A stretch of DNA of 64,000 nucleotides from Pholiota molesta (lineage: Eukaryota > Basidiomycota > Agaricomycetes > Agaricales > Strophariaceae): positions 1 to 64,000 of the forward strand of contig JACGCK010000216.1 in the NCBI GenBank assembly GCA_014925825.1. The letters are read 5' to 3'. A program made the translations under genes and the position numbers. Under the pieces are notes generated by a model that was not told the DNA's origin, made no database searches, and saw only the letters and a list, made by a program, of their open reading frames with translations. This document shows positions 10,401 through 24,973 of the stretch, one piece after another (positions within the stretch are counted from its first letter, which is position 1; every line of letters begins with the position of its first letter).

Positions 10401-12167
10401 ATGACAATGACAAACCCACCCACACAGTACTACCACCACGGACGTTTTCCAGTCGCAGGAGGGGTTCTTCCAGACGCAGTCACTGCGTACCGAACCTATG
10501 GATTCCATGGAAATCCATGCATCGTGTTTCCTACTAGCTTTGGTGCGAAACTAGACAGTAAGCTGTTTTGATTCCTGTTGCGATGTGGTACTATGGACAG
10601 CTGATGTTGGTGCGGCCAGACCAGCTGCATATGATTGGCGAAGGGAAGGTGCGTTGTCAAAAATTACGAAAAACGTTCAAAAAACTGTACCTAATACTAT
10701 CGTTTTGCAAAGGTGATGGATCCAGAAAAGTATTTCGTCGTGACATTCGCGCTATTTTCAAATGGAGAGGTGCCTCATCACCTTTTTCTAGCATTGATCC
10801 ATCACTGTATCTAATAATGGATGCTTTTGAACTCCTAGTCATCATCGCCATCCAACACGGTTAGTCACTATGCTTTTCCTATCAGCAAAACGATCCCAGT
10901 GTGGCCTATCCGTCTTCACGATATTCACAATTGCGGTGCTTGACTAGCCAGTCCCGTTTAACGGCCCATACTTCCCTGCAGTGAGTTATGAGGACAACAT
11001 GTAAGCGCCCATCCCCGTCTCCAGAAGGCCATCTCATTCGAACGCGTCTTTACAGCCGTGCCCAGTATGCCGTACTCCAGGCGCTTGGTATCAAGAAAGT
11101 GTTCGCGGTAATAGGATTTTCCATGGGCGGTCAACAGGCGCGCAATGTTCCGTAAAATCTGTGAACGAACATTTGGACTGAACACGGGTGTTGAGGCCTA
11201 CCATTGGCCTGTCATATACCCAGAGGTTGTGGAAAGGTCAGTGACTACCATTATTCTTTTCGGATTACATACTCAACGTATGAACGTATCGGGTAGATAT
11301 GTTGTCATCTGTGGTTCAGCTCGAACAAGTCCACATAACATATGGTATTGAAAACGGTTTGTCTTGCCTACATCCTGTCTGACTAGACCGTCATCAGTTT
11401 TTTGGAAGGCCCAAAGTCGGCCTTGATAGCCTCGAAGGACTTCGAGAATGGACACTACAAAACGCCGGCCCAATTTGGTATACGCGCCTTTGCACGCGTT
11501 TATTGTGCGTGGGCGTATGGGCAAACGGTAAATACAAAGTCTTAACCTTGCCGTTCGTAAGTTCTGATCATATGCCGTCGATTCAGTGGTTCCGTGAGCA
11601 TAAATACTTAATGGGCGGTTTGTCAGTATCCACATTTGTATTAACAACTTTTGAGATCAATCACTGATATTGCTATTCGTGCAGACATCCAGATCTATCC
11701 TCTTTCATGCGAGAAAGATGGGAAGGCAGGTTTGTTGACAGCTGGGACGCTAACGATCTGGTCACTCTCGTTCATACTTGGCAAACCGGAGACATCTCCA
11801 AGATACGGCACAATGGCGATCTGGCTACCTGCTTGAGTGGAATTCAAGCGAAAGGCTTGATCATGCCGAGCAAGTCTGATCTATACTTTCCTGTGCGTAT
11901 GTATTCAGTAATATGTCGGACAAATTGTTGATGATGGCAATTCGACAGCCCGAAGATAGTATCAACGAAATGAGTTCTTTGGCCAGCAATGCGCGGTTGG
12001 TCGTCATCGACTCGATCTGGGGGCATACAGGTAAGGTCGATTTCCTGTGTGAGTCCGAGTCTAGGCGGCTGATTGCACTTTGCTACAATACTTTAGCTGG
12101 CGGGGGTTCTAATTCCGAAGATAGTGCATTTGTTCAGGCCCAAATCAAAGCTTTCCTCGAGGAGTGA
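10401..12167 (+). CDS. Alpha/beta hydrolase of the homoserine O-acetyltransferase family
   Basis: Thirteen exons: 10401-10557, 10620-10648, 10713-10769, 10839-10859, 10948-11000, 11056-11137, 11196-11236, 11297-11344, 11398-11527, 11587-11621, 11685-11892, 11949-12030 and 12097-12167; 1,014 bp, 337 aa. The order of motifs fits the family: AYRTYG, DPEKYFVVTFALFSNGESS, GPYFPAVSYEDN, the nucleophile elbow GFSMGGQQ (Ser), YVVICGSARTSPHN, the acid region PSKSDLYFPPED (Asp) and DSIWGHTAGG (His). Fungal members are often annotated as homoserine acetyltransferase-like (Met2 family), but many act as plain hydrolases, so the substrate is not certain. The join after GGQQ needs a GC donor at 11138. The alternative is a weak GT donor at 11147, which adds three residues (ARN). 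Otherwise all joins are GT-AG and in phase. Confidence 0.88.
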
Positions 12168-12311
12168 GGCCTGATTTATCATTGATATGTGGGTCAGAAG
12201 TTATATTTCGCGAATTCAAGATTCAATCATTATTTAGTCGGTCTGACCATCCTTCTACTTCAACAACCTGCAATTCCATATCAATACTCTGACTTCTAGC
12301 TGTTTGAAAAA

Positions 12312-13849
12312 TCACGATCTTGTGCGCACCTCTTGCAGTTGTCTTCTCCCGCAGAAAGTCTTGATTCCAGGCACACTGCGAGCAAGGGCACGCATCGATG
12401 CAATATCAGAACCTGCTGAATGACCGACGTACAGTGAAATATCCTCCAACTTCCATTCAAGATAGCATCGCTTCTCCAAATCTGCGCAGATTTGTCTGTC
12501 CGACGGCAATTGGCCAGTCACATTCCACCATATGTCAAGTCGTTTCAAACCGGGAAGGTTCTTCGCCATACTGTCTATCATGGTAACATCCAGTTCGTTG
12601 ATTTGAAAGCGTAAATACACCAGACGTGAGCACTGGGATAATGCATTTACGACGATGAATGCTTCTTCTTGAGACAGTTCAACATCGTAAATAACCAATT
12701 CCTGCAGAGTGCTTGAGGCTCGTTGAACAGCTTTGCATAAGATGTCTGTTCTAGCTGGTCCCGTCGGGTTTATCTTGAGACTTCGGAGATGCGAAAAACA
12801 TTTCTCGTCTGCTGCGCAATCCATGAACAGTCGGCTTGCTGTGGAACCGACCAACCCATCCGGCTGTGTAGTCCTGATAATGAGGTCGAGCTCGCGAAAC
12901 ATGTGCGCACCCTCACAAAGGAATGCTTTCACTCTGGGGTCATCTGGCGCCGACGACCACCCATGCACCAATGTCCTGACTTTCAGCTGTTCCAGAGCGA
13001 GCGATGTCGACAGATGACAGAAGAGATCCGATAGGTGGTGGAGCCCCGAGAATATCAAGCTGAGTTTCTTTAACTTTGGACTGATATTGTTGATGAAAGG
13101 TGCCAAGGCGTTAAGATCGGGTTTGCGACTGAATTGAGGCCCGAAGTATGATAATGGAACGGTGGAGATTTGGAGTGAAGTGAGATTTTGGAAACAAGGA
13201 TTTATTGCTGATATTTCTTGGAGGACCAGTACCTCTGACCTGATAGAAAGGGATTGCAAGTTGGCACCAAAGGAGGACCAAACTGATGCCAGATTACGCA
13301 TGAAGGTTGGGGGTAACCATACAGCATCGAGTCCGTTGTTGAAGCTTGTTGTTATTTGGAAAATGACCGTATCCTGGAGCTTCTTTATGAATTTTAAAAT
13401 GGCTTTCAACGCGCGTGTATTGCGTTCTTTGAATGGAGAGTATCTTGAATACGAAACCCAATCAGTTATCCCTCCGATCATTCTACCCTTGTTCTTCATG
13501 GTCTTCGCCAGAGAAGACCTAATAAATTTTGGATCGTAGGTGAAGTCGACAATGAGGTGCTTGATCTTCCTCGCCACAAAAGGATCACTGAAAAGAAAGA
13601 AAAAATTAGTATAGCTACTTCATCTTCAAAATGAAGATGATGGTAACGGTAGCCCTACCTTAATCTTGTCATTATTCGTGGCAGAGCATGAAACTTGGGG
13701 TCCCATCCCATCCGGACTTGTCGGTAGCGGATATCCATGGCGAGGTGGAAGAACGAGCTGTTAATCGTACGAAGGTTTCCATATATGTCATGATCAGGTA
13801 TGAATTCAGCGATATAAAGCCATATCTCTGGTGGAATTTCAGCTGACAT
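12312..13849 (-). CDS. F-box/LRR-like protein (paralogue of 56230-57908)
   Basis: Two exons on the minus strand: 13659-13849 and 12312-13587, joined across a 71-bp GT-AG intron; 1,467 bp, 488 aa. The start at MSAEIPPEIWLYIAEFIPD opens an F-box-like N-terminus (IPPEIW...IPDHDIYGNLRTINSSFF). The rest is a leucine-rich array with repeated L..L.I patterns such as LQSLSIRSEVLVLQEISA and LEQLKVRTLVHG. It ends in WKLEDISLYVGHSAG and a short basic tail. Such proteins normally present substrates to an SCF ubiquitin ligase; the target cannot be inferred. The paralogue shares the same first intron position and a 191-bp first exon, but has one extra intron near the 3' end. An alternative upstream ATG would add about 20 residues. 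Confidence 0.82.
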
Positions 13850-15599
13850 GGCGGAAAAGGTGGAAGAGAGCGATACTGTTACAACGGTACTTGCATCATG
13901 TGGGGGAATCACTTACAAAGCCAACATACTTAGAGCCACGTCTCTTCACACACACCAAAGGGATTTTGTACACAGAAACAGAATATATAGATGATCAATA
14001 TCAAACACAAAACAGGGCGCCTACGGTACTATAAACTAACTAACTAACTAACTAAACAAAAAAGAACACAAGTGCAAACGACATCCAGCGGCAGCTGCAT
14101 CCCAGCCGAAATACGAGACGTCGAAGGGGGTTAAAACTACATCTACAAAAACCGCGAACGTCCATGTGCTGGCGCGGGATAGAACTGCGAATGCAGGAAA
14201 CGCGATGGTCGAAGGTCGAAAGGCAGACCGGATCTCGGAACGTAAGAAAAGAAGTAGGTGGTGGGGGGGAGGGGTGTCATCAAATCTCGAGTAACAAAGC
14301 CGTGAAAAAGGGACCTAAATCATACAATCGTCCTGATGGCATGTGCTGCACATCATATCATATAGAAAAAAAAACAAAAGCGGAAATGGAAGTGGAAAGA
14401 AAGTGCAACAAGTCAAAAGGGTATCAAGTCCTAACGCTATGTCGGATAGGATCGAGCGTGGGCAATGTGTGTGGTGCCCACAAAAACGAAGAGAAATAAC
14501 GTAGCAGGACAAGAAAACGGGGAAACATGCTGCAGACAACAATCAATGACGAACACTTGAATGTATGGGGGAATAAGGATGATGGAAATTGATGATATGA
14601 TGCTCATGCATTAATTGCTCGTCCATGCGGGGTGGTGTACTGAAAAGAGAAAAAAATAGTGATAGAGGCATTGCGTTGCGGGCCAACCAAATTAAGGTAT
14701 GGGGTGGTCTAAACAGTGAGTGCGCCCGCGTCTAATCTGTATGGCCGGCTCGTATGTATGCGTATGCATCGCGCGGGATGCATAAAATGTATGACTGTAT
14801 GATAAAATCGTGCAGGCGGCGTGTGGTCGGTGCGGGAAAAACGTGTAGGTGCAAAATGCGATATGCATGCATGAAGACGGATGGATGGATGTGGTGATGG
14901 TGGTGGATACGAAAGCAGGAAACAACCAGGGCGGTTTATCCGAAAACCCATAAGCCGAAACCGAGACGACGACGAAAACAATAAACACATAGGGAGGATA
15001 GCGCAGGCGGGGTGGGGTGTGGGTGTCATTAGTGTTGGAGAGCCATATCGCGGGCGGTATTAGGGTTCATCGTCCTGGAGGGGCGTGCGGCATACATCAT
15101 ACATTCTAGATTCATACAGGTGGGACAAAGTAGTCGCTCTATCAGTGAGAAAAGAAATGGAGGGGAAAAGACAGGCGGTGGGTGGGTGTATGCGCGGTGG
15201 TTGTCCGGAATAGGTCGGACGGTGCGCGCAGAGGGTGCCCAACGCGTGATTATGCATGAAGGGGAGCAATAGGTCGATGAATATAAAGGTCATTAGGAGC
15301 AGCACATATAGTCGTCAGCGCAGCCGACGGTCAACCGCCGTTTGCGCCGTGGTCGTTACGTTATAGGATCTAGGTCGGATAGTCGAGAGTTGATGGCGGC
15401 GGAAAGAAGAGGAAGGCGGAAGGAGGCAGGCAAGGATCCATTTTTTGAGGGGTTTTTATGGGGGCATTTCTGTTTCTGTGTGTGGTGTGGAGAAAACGAG
15501 ACGAGATGGGCGAAAGCGAAAAGGGAAAGCATAGAGCAACGGACGCGACCGCAGTTAAGTGGTGTTCGTGCTGGTGTAGGTGACGGTAGCACGTATTGT
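13850..15599. other. 1.75-kb gene-free stretch between F-box gene and DED1
   Basis: No ORF here has recognisable protein character. It should contain the F-box promoter at its left end and the 3' UTR of DED1 at its right end. A short (CTAA)n run lies at 14034-14055; the remainder is mixed-composition sequence rich in GTGT/GGAT patches. Confidence 0.5.
14034..14055. repeat. (CTAA)n microsatellite
   Basis: About five consecutive copies of the tetranucleotide CTAA. Confidence 0.9.
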
Positions 15600-17709
<2,110 letters not shown>

Positions 17710-17939
17710 ATTAAGCGAAGCAGTAATTGTTCTGTGGGTGATTTTGGGAGTTCTTTCGTGAAAAGACAGGAAAGAGAAAGGTGTTCTAAGATGATGGTGG
17801 GGAGAGTCAAAGAGCTGCCCGCTGTAAAAAAATTCTGGGCGCATTGCCCCACGCGATGAGTCAGCGCGTCGCAGGGTCACGCGGTGGCGGTGACTTGCGC
17901 GTCATGGCCGCGCCGCCAGACGTGGCAGCGCCCACCACC
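17710..17939. promoter_or_regulatory. Shared bidirectional promoter of DED1 and SEC72
   Basis: Only about 230 bp separate the ATG of DED1 (17709, minus) from the chosen ATG of SEC72 (17940, plus), so both promoters must lie here. Extended SEC72 starts at 17844 and 17904 would shorten the gap. Confidence 0.6.
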
Positions 17940-18814
17940 ATGTCCCACTCGCACACCCATGCCCCCGGCGAGGAGCACTCCCACTCCCATGGCCCGCCCC
18001 AGCAGCAGCCCCAGATCCCCGCACCAGACCCCACCCTCCAGGCCCTCATCGACCAGGACTTCGCCCCCAGCCCCCTAGTCCTCAGCGCCGACGCCACCAT
18101 CGCCCTCTGCGCCCAGCACAAGCTCGAAAAATGCGACGACTGCGGCGTCGACTTCCTCAACACCAACCGCCTCGCGCGCATCCTCGTCGCCAACCCCAAC
18201 CTCCTCTGCCCGCCCCCGAGCAACGTCATCTCCCAGAACCTCACCAAGATCGTCCAGACGACCAAGGACGAGGGCAACGTGCGCTAAGCCCTCCGCGATC
18301 TATGCGCATTCCCTCCGCTGACACGTATGTACCAGACACTGTTCAAGGCCGGCCAGACGCAGCAGGCCATCGCGCGGTATACCAACGCCGCCCAGCTCGC
18401 CGTGCAGCGCCCGCCCTGGGAGGCCAACCAGTTCATGCGCGAAGAGCTCTCGACCGCCATCTCCAACCGCTCTGCCGCCTACTTCGATCTGCACGACTAC
18501 ATCTCCGCCCTCGCAGACGCCGAAACCGTCATCGCCATCCGCCGCAATTGGAGCAAGGGCCATTTCCGCAAGGCCAAGGCCCTCCTAGGTCTGGGGCGCT
18601 ATCGCGAAGCTGCTGACGCCGTCCGACTCGGCCTCGACTTCGAACCAACAAGCACTGTTCGTCTGTTCGCTGCGTTATTTCTGATCATCTGCTGACAATC
18701 TTCTTCATGCAGGAGCTTACAACTTTCCTTTCCGACATCGAGCGCGTAGAAAAGAAGATCGAAGAAAAGAGACTGGAAGCCAAGAAAGAAAAATTGGAGG
18801 TCGCAGCGTCATGA
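17940..18814 (+). CDS. SEC72: Protein translocation complex subunit Sec72 (TPR protein)
   Basis: Three exons: 17940-18278, 18336-18656 and 18713-18814; 762 bp, 253 aa. The start MSHSHTHAPGEEHSHSHG is His-rich. The fungal Sec72 signature CAQHKLEKCDDCGVDF follows, then a pair of TPR repeats: GNTLFKAGQTQQAIARYTNA, SNRSAAYFDLHDYISALAD and KGHFRKAKALLGLGRYREAA. The C-terminus is a charged coil (IERVEKKIEEKRLEAKKEK). Sec72 is a cytosolic subunit of the Sec62/63 complex that helps post-translational import into the ER by binding chaperones. In-frame ATGs at 17904 and 17844 would lengthen the N-terminus; 17940 was chosen because the conserved sequence begins there. The introns are GT-AG, 57 and 56 bp, with a clear CTGAC branch site in the first. 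Confidence 0.92.
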
Positions 18815-19410
18815 GGATCTTTTTACCCACTGGTTTGTAATTTGTTTATCCCTATATCCCCATCCCCTTGTACGTATTATATTGCACTTAAAACCACTGG
18901 ATTATCATTTCAGAACAGCCCTTTCGCGAACTCTTCATGTTTAAACGGGATAATTACAAATGTCCTACGTGGAGGCTTGAATATTACCTATGATGACACT
19001 TCAGCAATCCTTCTCCACGTCATCTGTAATCAGGAATGCACACTCTTGCACACTGCGCAGTGCTGGCGGTTCCGACAAAATGATCCGACGAAAGTTACTC
19101 TGAGGACAATCAATCGAGATCTGATTACCACTAAAATAAAGTAGGCAAGAAAGGTATAAGTAGAGTAATAATACAACACGCGAGCCGCGAAGAAATAAAT
19201 AAAATAGAACTCTTCATGCATCTATTTGAGCACAGTCAAATGCAATCTCGTCCTCCTCAACCCCTGCTCCCATCCACTGTCCACCTCCACATCCTCGAAG
19301 CCATCCTCAACAGAAGTCCTTCGCACCGAATATCATAAATATCCCAGCCAAAGCGAAAGCCGAACAGACACACCAAACCAACACCCGCCCGCCCGCCCCC
19401 CTCGCCACCG
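18815..19410. other. Convergent intergenic region
   Basis: This is the 3' flank of SEC72 and of SPT20, which face each other. No ORF here shows protein features. Confidence 0.55.
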
Positions 19411-20590
19411 CTACCGCCCCACCGGCCCTGTCTTCTTCCCAGCCTTCTTTGGCATCGCCTTCCCCTTCCCCGCGAGCTGCCCCGGCCCCGCCCCGCCCGG
19501 CGCCCCTCCCTGTGCCTGCGCCGCCATATGCGCCTGTGCCTGCGCCTGCTGCACCTGCGCCGCCGCCTGCGCCTGCATCTGCATCTGCAGCATCTGCAGC
19601 TTCAGCTGCGCCTGCGCCGCGGCGCCCGGCGCGCCCGCGAGCCGCATCTGGTGCTGCTGCTGCGCGAGCATCGCCGCGGCCTGCTGCGCCTGCTGGCTGC
19701 TAAGGTGCTGCTGCTGCTGCTGTTGTTGTTGTCCGCCGCCGCTGGCGAGCTGCATCTGCATCTGCATCTGCTGCTGCTGCTGTTGCGCGCTCTGCTGCCC
19801 CCCGCCCTGAGCCTGAGCCTGCTGCGCCTGCGCCTGGGCTTGCGCCGCCTGCTGCGCCATCATCCGCGCGTGCAGCACCTGCTGCATCTGCGGCGTCATA
19901 TGCTGCATGCCCCCGCCCGCCCCTCCGCCGCCGCCGCCGCCGTTCGCCGCCTGCTGCCCGTTCCCGCCGGCCCCGCTCGGGTTCTGGCGCCAGAAGGCGG
20001 CCGCGGCCGCGGGGCTCGCGGAGGTCACCGGGAACTGCGGGTACGTGTTCATCGGGTGGTACATCTGCCCGTAGTGCGCCTGCGCCTGTGCGGGGAGCGG
20101 CGCGGGCTGCTGCGCGGGCGTGTGGGTCTGCGGGTGCTGGGCTTGTTGGGACTGTTGGGCTTGGGCCTGCGCCTGCGCCTGCGCCTGGGCTTGGGCTTGC
20201 TGTTGGGCCTGCTGCTGGGCCTGCATCTGGAGCTGCTGTTGTTGTTGAACGGCCTGCGCCTGGGCGGCCGCGTTCTGCATCGGGTGCTGCTGCTGTTGGT
20301 GCTGCTGCTGCTGTTCCTGTTGTTGTTGCTGTTGTTGCTGCAGCTGCTGCGCATGCGCCTGAGCCTGCGCCTGCGCCTGCATCACCTGCTGCATCTGCGC
20401 CGGCGTCGCGCGCCGAATCGGTATCTGCATCTGCATGCCCCCGCCAAGCAGCGCCTGCTGCTTCTGCGGCGACTGCGCCTGCATCGCCGGCGTCATCGGG
20501 CGCCCGTTCACGCCGAGGCGCGGCGAGGCTGCCGCCATCGTTGGCGTCCCGTGCACAACGCCGTTCGCGTGCGGCGGGCTCGCGGCCTGC

Positions 20591-20635
<45 letters not shown>

Positions 20636-22865
20636 ACGTTGACCATGAGCTGCCCCTGCCCCTGGTGCACGAGCGGGCGCAGCGCAGCCGGGTTGTACGA
20701 CGGCGTGAACCGCATCGGCGGCTGCTGCTGCCCCTGCTGGGCGTGCGCATGCGCATGCTGCAGCTGCGGCGACGGCGCCTGCCCCGCGCCCGGCGGCAGC
20801 ACCTGCGCCTTCGCGGGCATCGGCGACGCGCGCGCGTTGAGCGCCGCGAGCTGCGCGTGCGTCACCATGGGGCTGGAGCGGGCCGGCGACGGCGTCGCCG
20901 CCGCCTGCGCGTGCGCATGCTGCTGCTGCTGCGTCATCTGCGGCGTCGAGCGCCCGCCGTTCTTCATGAGCTGCTGCTGCTGTAACAGCGAGTTCGCCTG
21001 TTGGAGCTGCTGTTGGGACTGCTGCAGATGTTGCGAATACAGCTGCTGCTGCGTGTGGGCGTTGGAGCTTGGAGGCAGCATCGCATGCTGGCCGCCTTGC
21101 TGCTGTGGGTGCGCCTGGGCTTGTGGCGGCTGCGGCTGGACGCCGTTCGCGAGCGCTGGCTTCTGTGCAGGATGTCGCGCAGACGTTGGCGGCTGCTGGA
21201 GGAATTGCGCGCCGGGTAAGGGGGATTGGAATTGTTGTGGGGTGGGTGGATAGGCTTGGGCAGGGGGTTGTTGAGAATGGGACTGGGCGACGGATGGAGG
21301 ACGAGCTGGGGGTTTCGGCGATTGTGTAAACCGCTGTTGTGCCTGTTGGTATTGGGCGGCTTGCTGCTGTGGGGTAAGTTGTTGGGGTAGTTGTGGCTGG
21401 GGGTGTTGGGGTTGGGATTGTGGGCGAGGTTGTAATTGTTGGGGTTGTGGTTGAATTTGTGGTTGCTGGGATTGTTGTTGTGGTTGTGGTTGCTGCTGCT
21501 GCTGAAGTTTCTGTTGCTGAAGCTGATATTGCTGAGTAAAATGCTGTTGTTGGGTAATATGGAATTGTTGAGGCTGCGGCTGGTGTTGAATGGGTTGTTG
21601 TTGAGGAGTAGGAGCCCGCTTGTCAGCTTCTTTCGCATCCTCAAGACTCGCGTAGACTGGAACTTGCATCATGGTAGAAGGAACGGTCTGATGAGTAGGA
21701 GGCGGATATTGGTTAACAAATTGATGTGTTGGTTGAGCAGGAACGGGAGTATGTGTTCCGTTTGCTCTTGTGAAAGCAACGTTGTTGAAAGGGATCTGCG
21801 GTGTTTCCTTTTTTGACTTGGGCGGTTTTCGGTCGGATGTGTCTGAAGGAGAAGCAGATTGTTGCACGGAAGGAGCTGGTGTTGGTGTTGAGGTGGGGGT
21901 TGTGATTGCGATGGGGTTGGTTGGGATGGTTGGGAATTGTTCATGTATTGATTGGGCGCGGGAGGCGTTGCAGAGGTTTTAGCCTTGCTGGCAGCGATAG
22001 CATCCAATATCCGATAACTTTTGTATTGTAGAATTAGCTTTATTCTGTCTGAAAGAAAATATAATTTATACCTCGGAGCATGAAGGCGATTGTCCCGTGG
22101 TGCCATGAACGTCAGCAGGCGCTCTCTCCTGGCCTTTTCAGGGCCGTCCTCCTCGGGCTCCATCGCAGTAGCTTTACGCTTCAACGAGAGAGGCGCACTC
22201 GGAGTTGACACCCTTAGGACATGATTTACAACGCGGGTCAAATGAGGATCAGGGTCGAGGCACAATGGTGGAGAAGTCGCAAGCTGCGATGAATGTAAGC
22301 CATAGCCGAGCGAAAAGAAATGGCATAACTGACAAGCACTTTGGCCTCTATTTCGAGCGCGTCTTTGTCCGTCCATGTTCCTCCGTGCTGCTTATTTAGC
22401 GAGCATATATCTGCCCACAGGGTTTCGGAATTTGGGTGCAGAACAACACGCGTTTTCTGAGGTGTTTTGGGCGGGGGCTCCTTGCTTCTTTGTGGGCGAT
22501 AGTCCAGTAGCTCTACAATCATGCATCCTATAACAGAGTTCAGTTATTATATTTATCTGCCTGGATGGAGTGGCCGAGCCTACCTTCGTAAAAGGGCACT
22601 CGCGCCGAGTCGAAGAGGTCCAAAAAGTCCACGGGTATCCGATGCATGCGTATGTCATCCAACAGGGACTACATGCGAATATTGTCATATATCAGCTACT
22701 GCGATTATCCGCTGGACGTACTGCAATCTGGTTGTGATAGAGGAATTTCGATCCGTTGTTGAGAACCCAGTGCTCCGGATGGAGGTGGACCGTGAACGAG
22801 GGGGGCAGCGATTCGGTTTTGTCGAGCAGCTGCTCGACGGAGCGCGTCCTGTTGTAGTCCGCCAT
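19411..22865 (-). CDS. SPT20: SAGA complex subunit Spt20, Gln-rich; one apparent frame break
   Basis: Five exons on the minus strand: 22722-22865, 22584-22668, 22334-22527, 22072-22283 and 19411-22017. The conserved N-terminal Spt20 domain reads SLPPSFTVHLHPEHWVLNNG, then DDIRMHRIPVDFLDLFDSAR, then VPFYEGCMIVELLDYR. A later conserved block is PPLCLDPDPHLTRVVNHVL. The last exon is a very long Gln-rich tail with poly-Q runs, ending in a basic segment (GKGKAMPKKAGKK). Spt20 is needed for integrity of the SAGA transcription coactivator in the nucleus. As printed, the exons sum to 3,242 bp, one short of a multiple of three. The frame changes between QYMNNSQPSQPT and SPSDTSDRKPPKSKK, where a run of five G (21895-21899, plus strand) occurs; one extra base there restores a single frame of about 1,080 codons. 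A miscounted homopolymer is likelier than a dead gene. Confidence 0.88.
20587..20635. repeat. CAG/CTG trinucleotide run encoding poly-Gln in SPT20
   Basis: About sixteen consecutive CTG or TTG triplets on the plus strand encode an uninterrupted Gln run on the minus strand. Shorter runs recur throughout 19700-21650. Confidence 0.9.
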
Positions 22866-23041
22866 AACTGAGATGGGCTGGCGGCGGATGGGGGCGGGGG
22901 AGGGGGCGGGAGGAGGAGAGCCTGTGCCACTTCCAGGACAAGCCAGCTCCGAGTCGCACTGGAATGGACAATGCGCATTGATCACGTAAGCAGTCCATAT
23001 AGCTTCGCGTTTAGCACATCACGTGCCACAAATATTTCACG
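22866..23041. promoter_or_regulatory. Shared bidirectional promoter of SPT20 and HGH1
   Basis: Only 176 bp separate the two start codons. The interval contains a CACGTG E-box at 23020-23025 and a second ACGT core at 22983-22986; E-boxes of this type are bound by bHLH factors in fungi. Which gene they serve cannot be told from sequence. Confidence 0.6.
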
Positions 23042-24745
23042 ATGGACGCTCAGCTGCGCGAGGTCAGTTCGTCTCCCCACTGCCTCCTGCGATCCATGCT
23101 CAACCAGCGCCCTATGTAGCTCATCCCCTTTCTGCGGGATAGGAACCCGCAAGTCCGCCAACTAGCTCTCGAAAATCTCCTGCCTCAAACGGTCAAAGGC
23201 GCGCCGCACAGAGACATCTTTTTCTCGGGCATCTCATCGGGCGGATTAGAGAAGCCAAAAGAGAGCGATCTAATCCGCGATTTGAAACTTCTGTGTCGGG
23301 ATCAACTGGTGCGTGTATTATTTCTTAGAACGCAGCCCCGATCTAATCTCTGTCGAAGAGTGTGTCGCACGATGCTTTTCGAGCACTCGTAAATTTGTCA
23401 GACTCGCCGCTCCTGATAGCACCTTTATCGGAGCCTGCGTTTCTTAGTTTCGTTACTTCCTACATTATAGTGCGTATATATCTATCTTTCTCTGCGATCT
23501 GGCTAATGAGGTTAGAATCCCCACTCGATCCTCGCCGACCTAGCATCAATGCTGCTTTCAAATCTAACGGCAGCCACCCCAGCTTGCTCGACATTGCTCA
23601 CCCTAAAAGTCAAAGTGATTCCTGACTCGCGGCTTTCAAACGGCGTGTATCCAATCGAATCGCGCTGCGGTTCATGTCCTGAACCTGTCCCATATCCAAG
23701 CGCCGAGAGCCGAGATGTGCCCGCTTTGCCCTTACTTATCAACGCCTTCGTCGAAGGCGCACAGGTGGTCGAGTCTGGAGATCTGTCGAAGAGGACAAGA
23801 AAAGCCAGTCTCCACTTTTTAGCGAGTGTATTCGCCAACATGACAGCAGTAATTATCTTTCCCTCCTAGCATTTCACAGCTCATTTACTGTCTTCCAGTC
23901 GCCTGTCGCGAGAAATCACTTCCTATCACCTCAGCTCACGGATGTGCTCAAGGAAGACTCGATAATCGAATATCCTCTCGCCAAGCTCGTGGTTTTCACA
24001 GAGCACGAAGACACCATCCGCCGCGGAGGTGTCGCCGCTGCCATCAAGTAAATTAAATCTATTTCCTCCCATTATTTCTAACACCCATGGCATAGAAATT
24101 GCGCATTCCATGCACCCGGCCACAAAGCCATCCTCAGCCCAGAATCCGAACTCGTCGCCGTGCCTCCATCGAAGGTCACAGCTCCTGGAATAAACGCACT
24201 GCCTTACCTCCTCCTTCCCCTCGCAGGTCCCGAAGAATTGGACTTGGAGGTACGTTTTTCAGTCCCACGCCATCGATTTATTAACCATGTCTTCAGGACC
24301 AGGAGAAAGTCCCCGAACTCCTCCAATTCCTGCCATCGACAAAGCAGCGCGAGCCCGACCCAAAGATCCGTCTGACGCACGTCGAGACGTTGTTGCTGCT
24401 GTGCCACACCCGGTGGGGCCGTGAGTACCAGCGCCAGCACGGCGTCTACGAGATCATACGCGCGACGCATGAACACGAGACCGTTGATAAGGTTCGTTTT
24501 TCTGTGCCCCCGTTCATCCCTATTTATTCACGACGAGATTGACTTTACACCGTACATAGATCTCTGAACACATTGAGCGCTTGGTCCAACTCCTGCATGG
24601 AGACGAACCCAAGATTACGCGCGCCGAAGACGAATTCGAAGAGCTTGCTACAGAGCCAGAGACACAGATGGGGGGCGCACCCAAGGATTTGACGACGAAA
24701 GAGGACGACTCGGATGACGAGGACATGCGGATTGAGGAAATCTGA
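23042..24745 (+). CDS. HGH1: Protein HGH1 homologue
   Basis: Eight exons: 23042-23062, 23120-23308, 23359-23469, 23516-23848, 23899-24047, 24096-24249, 24297-24491 and 24560-24745; 1,338 bp, 445 aa. The first exon is only 21 bp. The protein is made of armadillo/HEAT-like helical repeats: ELIPFLRDRNPQVRQLALEN, SHDAFRALVNLSDSP and LASMLLSNLTAATPAC. The family-typical ends are VETLLLLCHTRWGREYQR and an acidic tail (EDDSDDEDMRIEEI). Hgh1 is a cytosolic chaperone that helps the eukaryotic chaperonin TRiC fold elongation factor 2. All seven introns are 46-68 bp and GT-AG. No defect was seen. Confidence 0.93.
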
Positions 24746-24973
24746 TTTTTCTGAATATTCCAATCAAGAATAGACAGTAGTTTGGGCAGTAATATCTCCC
24801 GTAGAATACTCACAGTTCGGTCGGTCATTTTTTATAAGCAGGCATTCCTTACTTTGTGGTTGAATAGGCAATTAATTCGTCGCTCATCCCACGAATTAAG
24901 TAGTCGACGATATCTGATTGGCGGTAGTCATGTTGGATCCAATGAAGAATTTTGAATAAATCCGAATATTATC

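Noticed and set aside
19528..20985. 485-codon plus-strand ORF rich in Leu and Arg
   Set aside because: It is the antisense of the CAG/CAA-coded Gln tail of SPT20; Leu runs come from CTG triplets.
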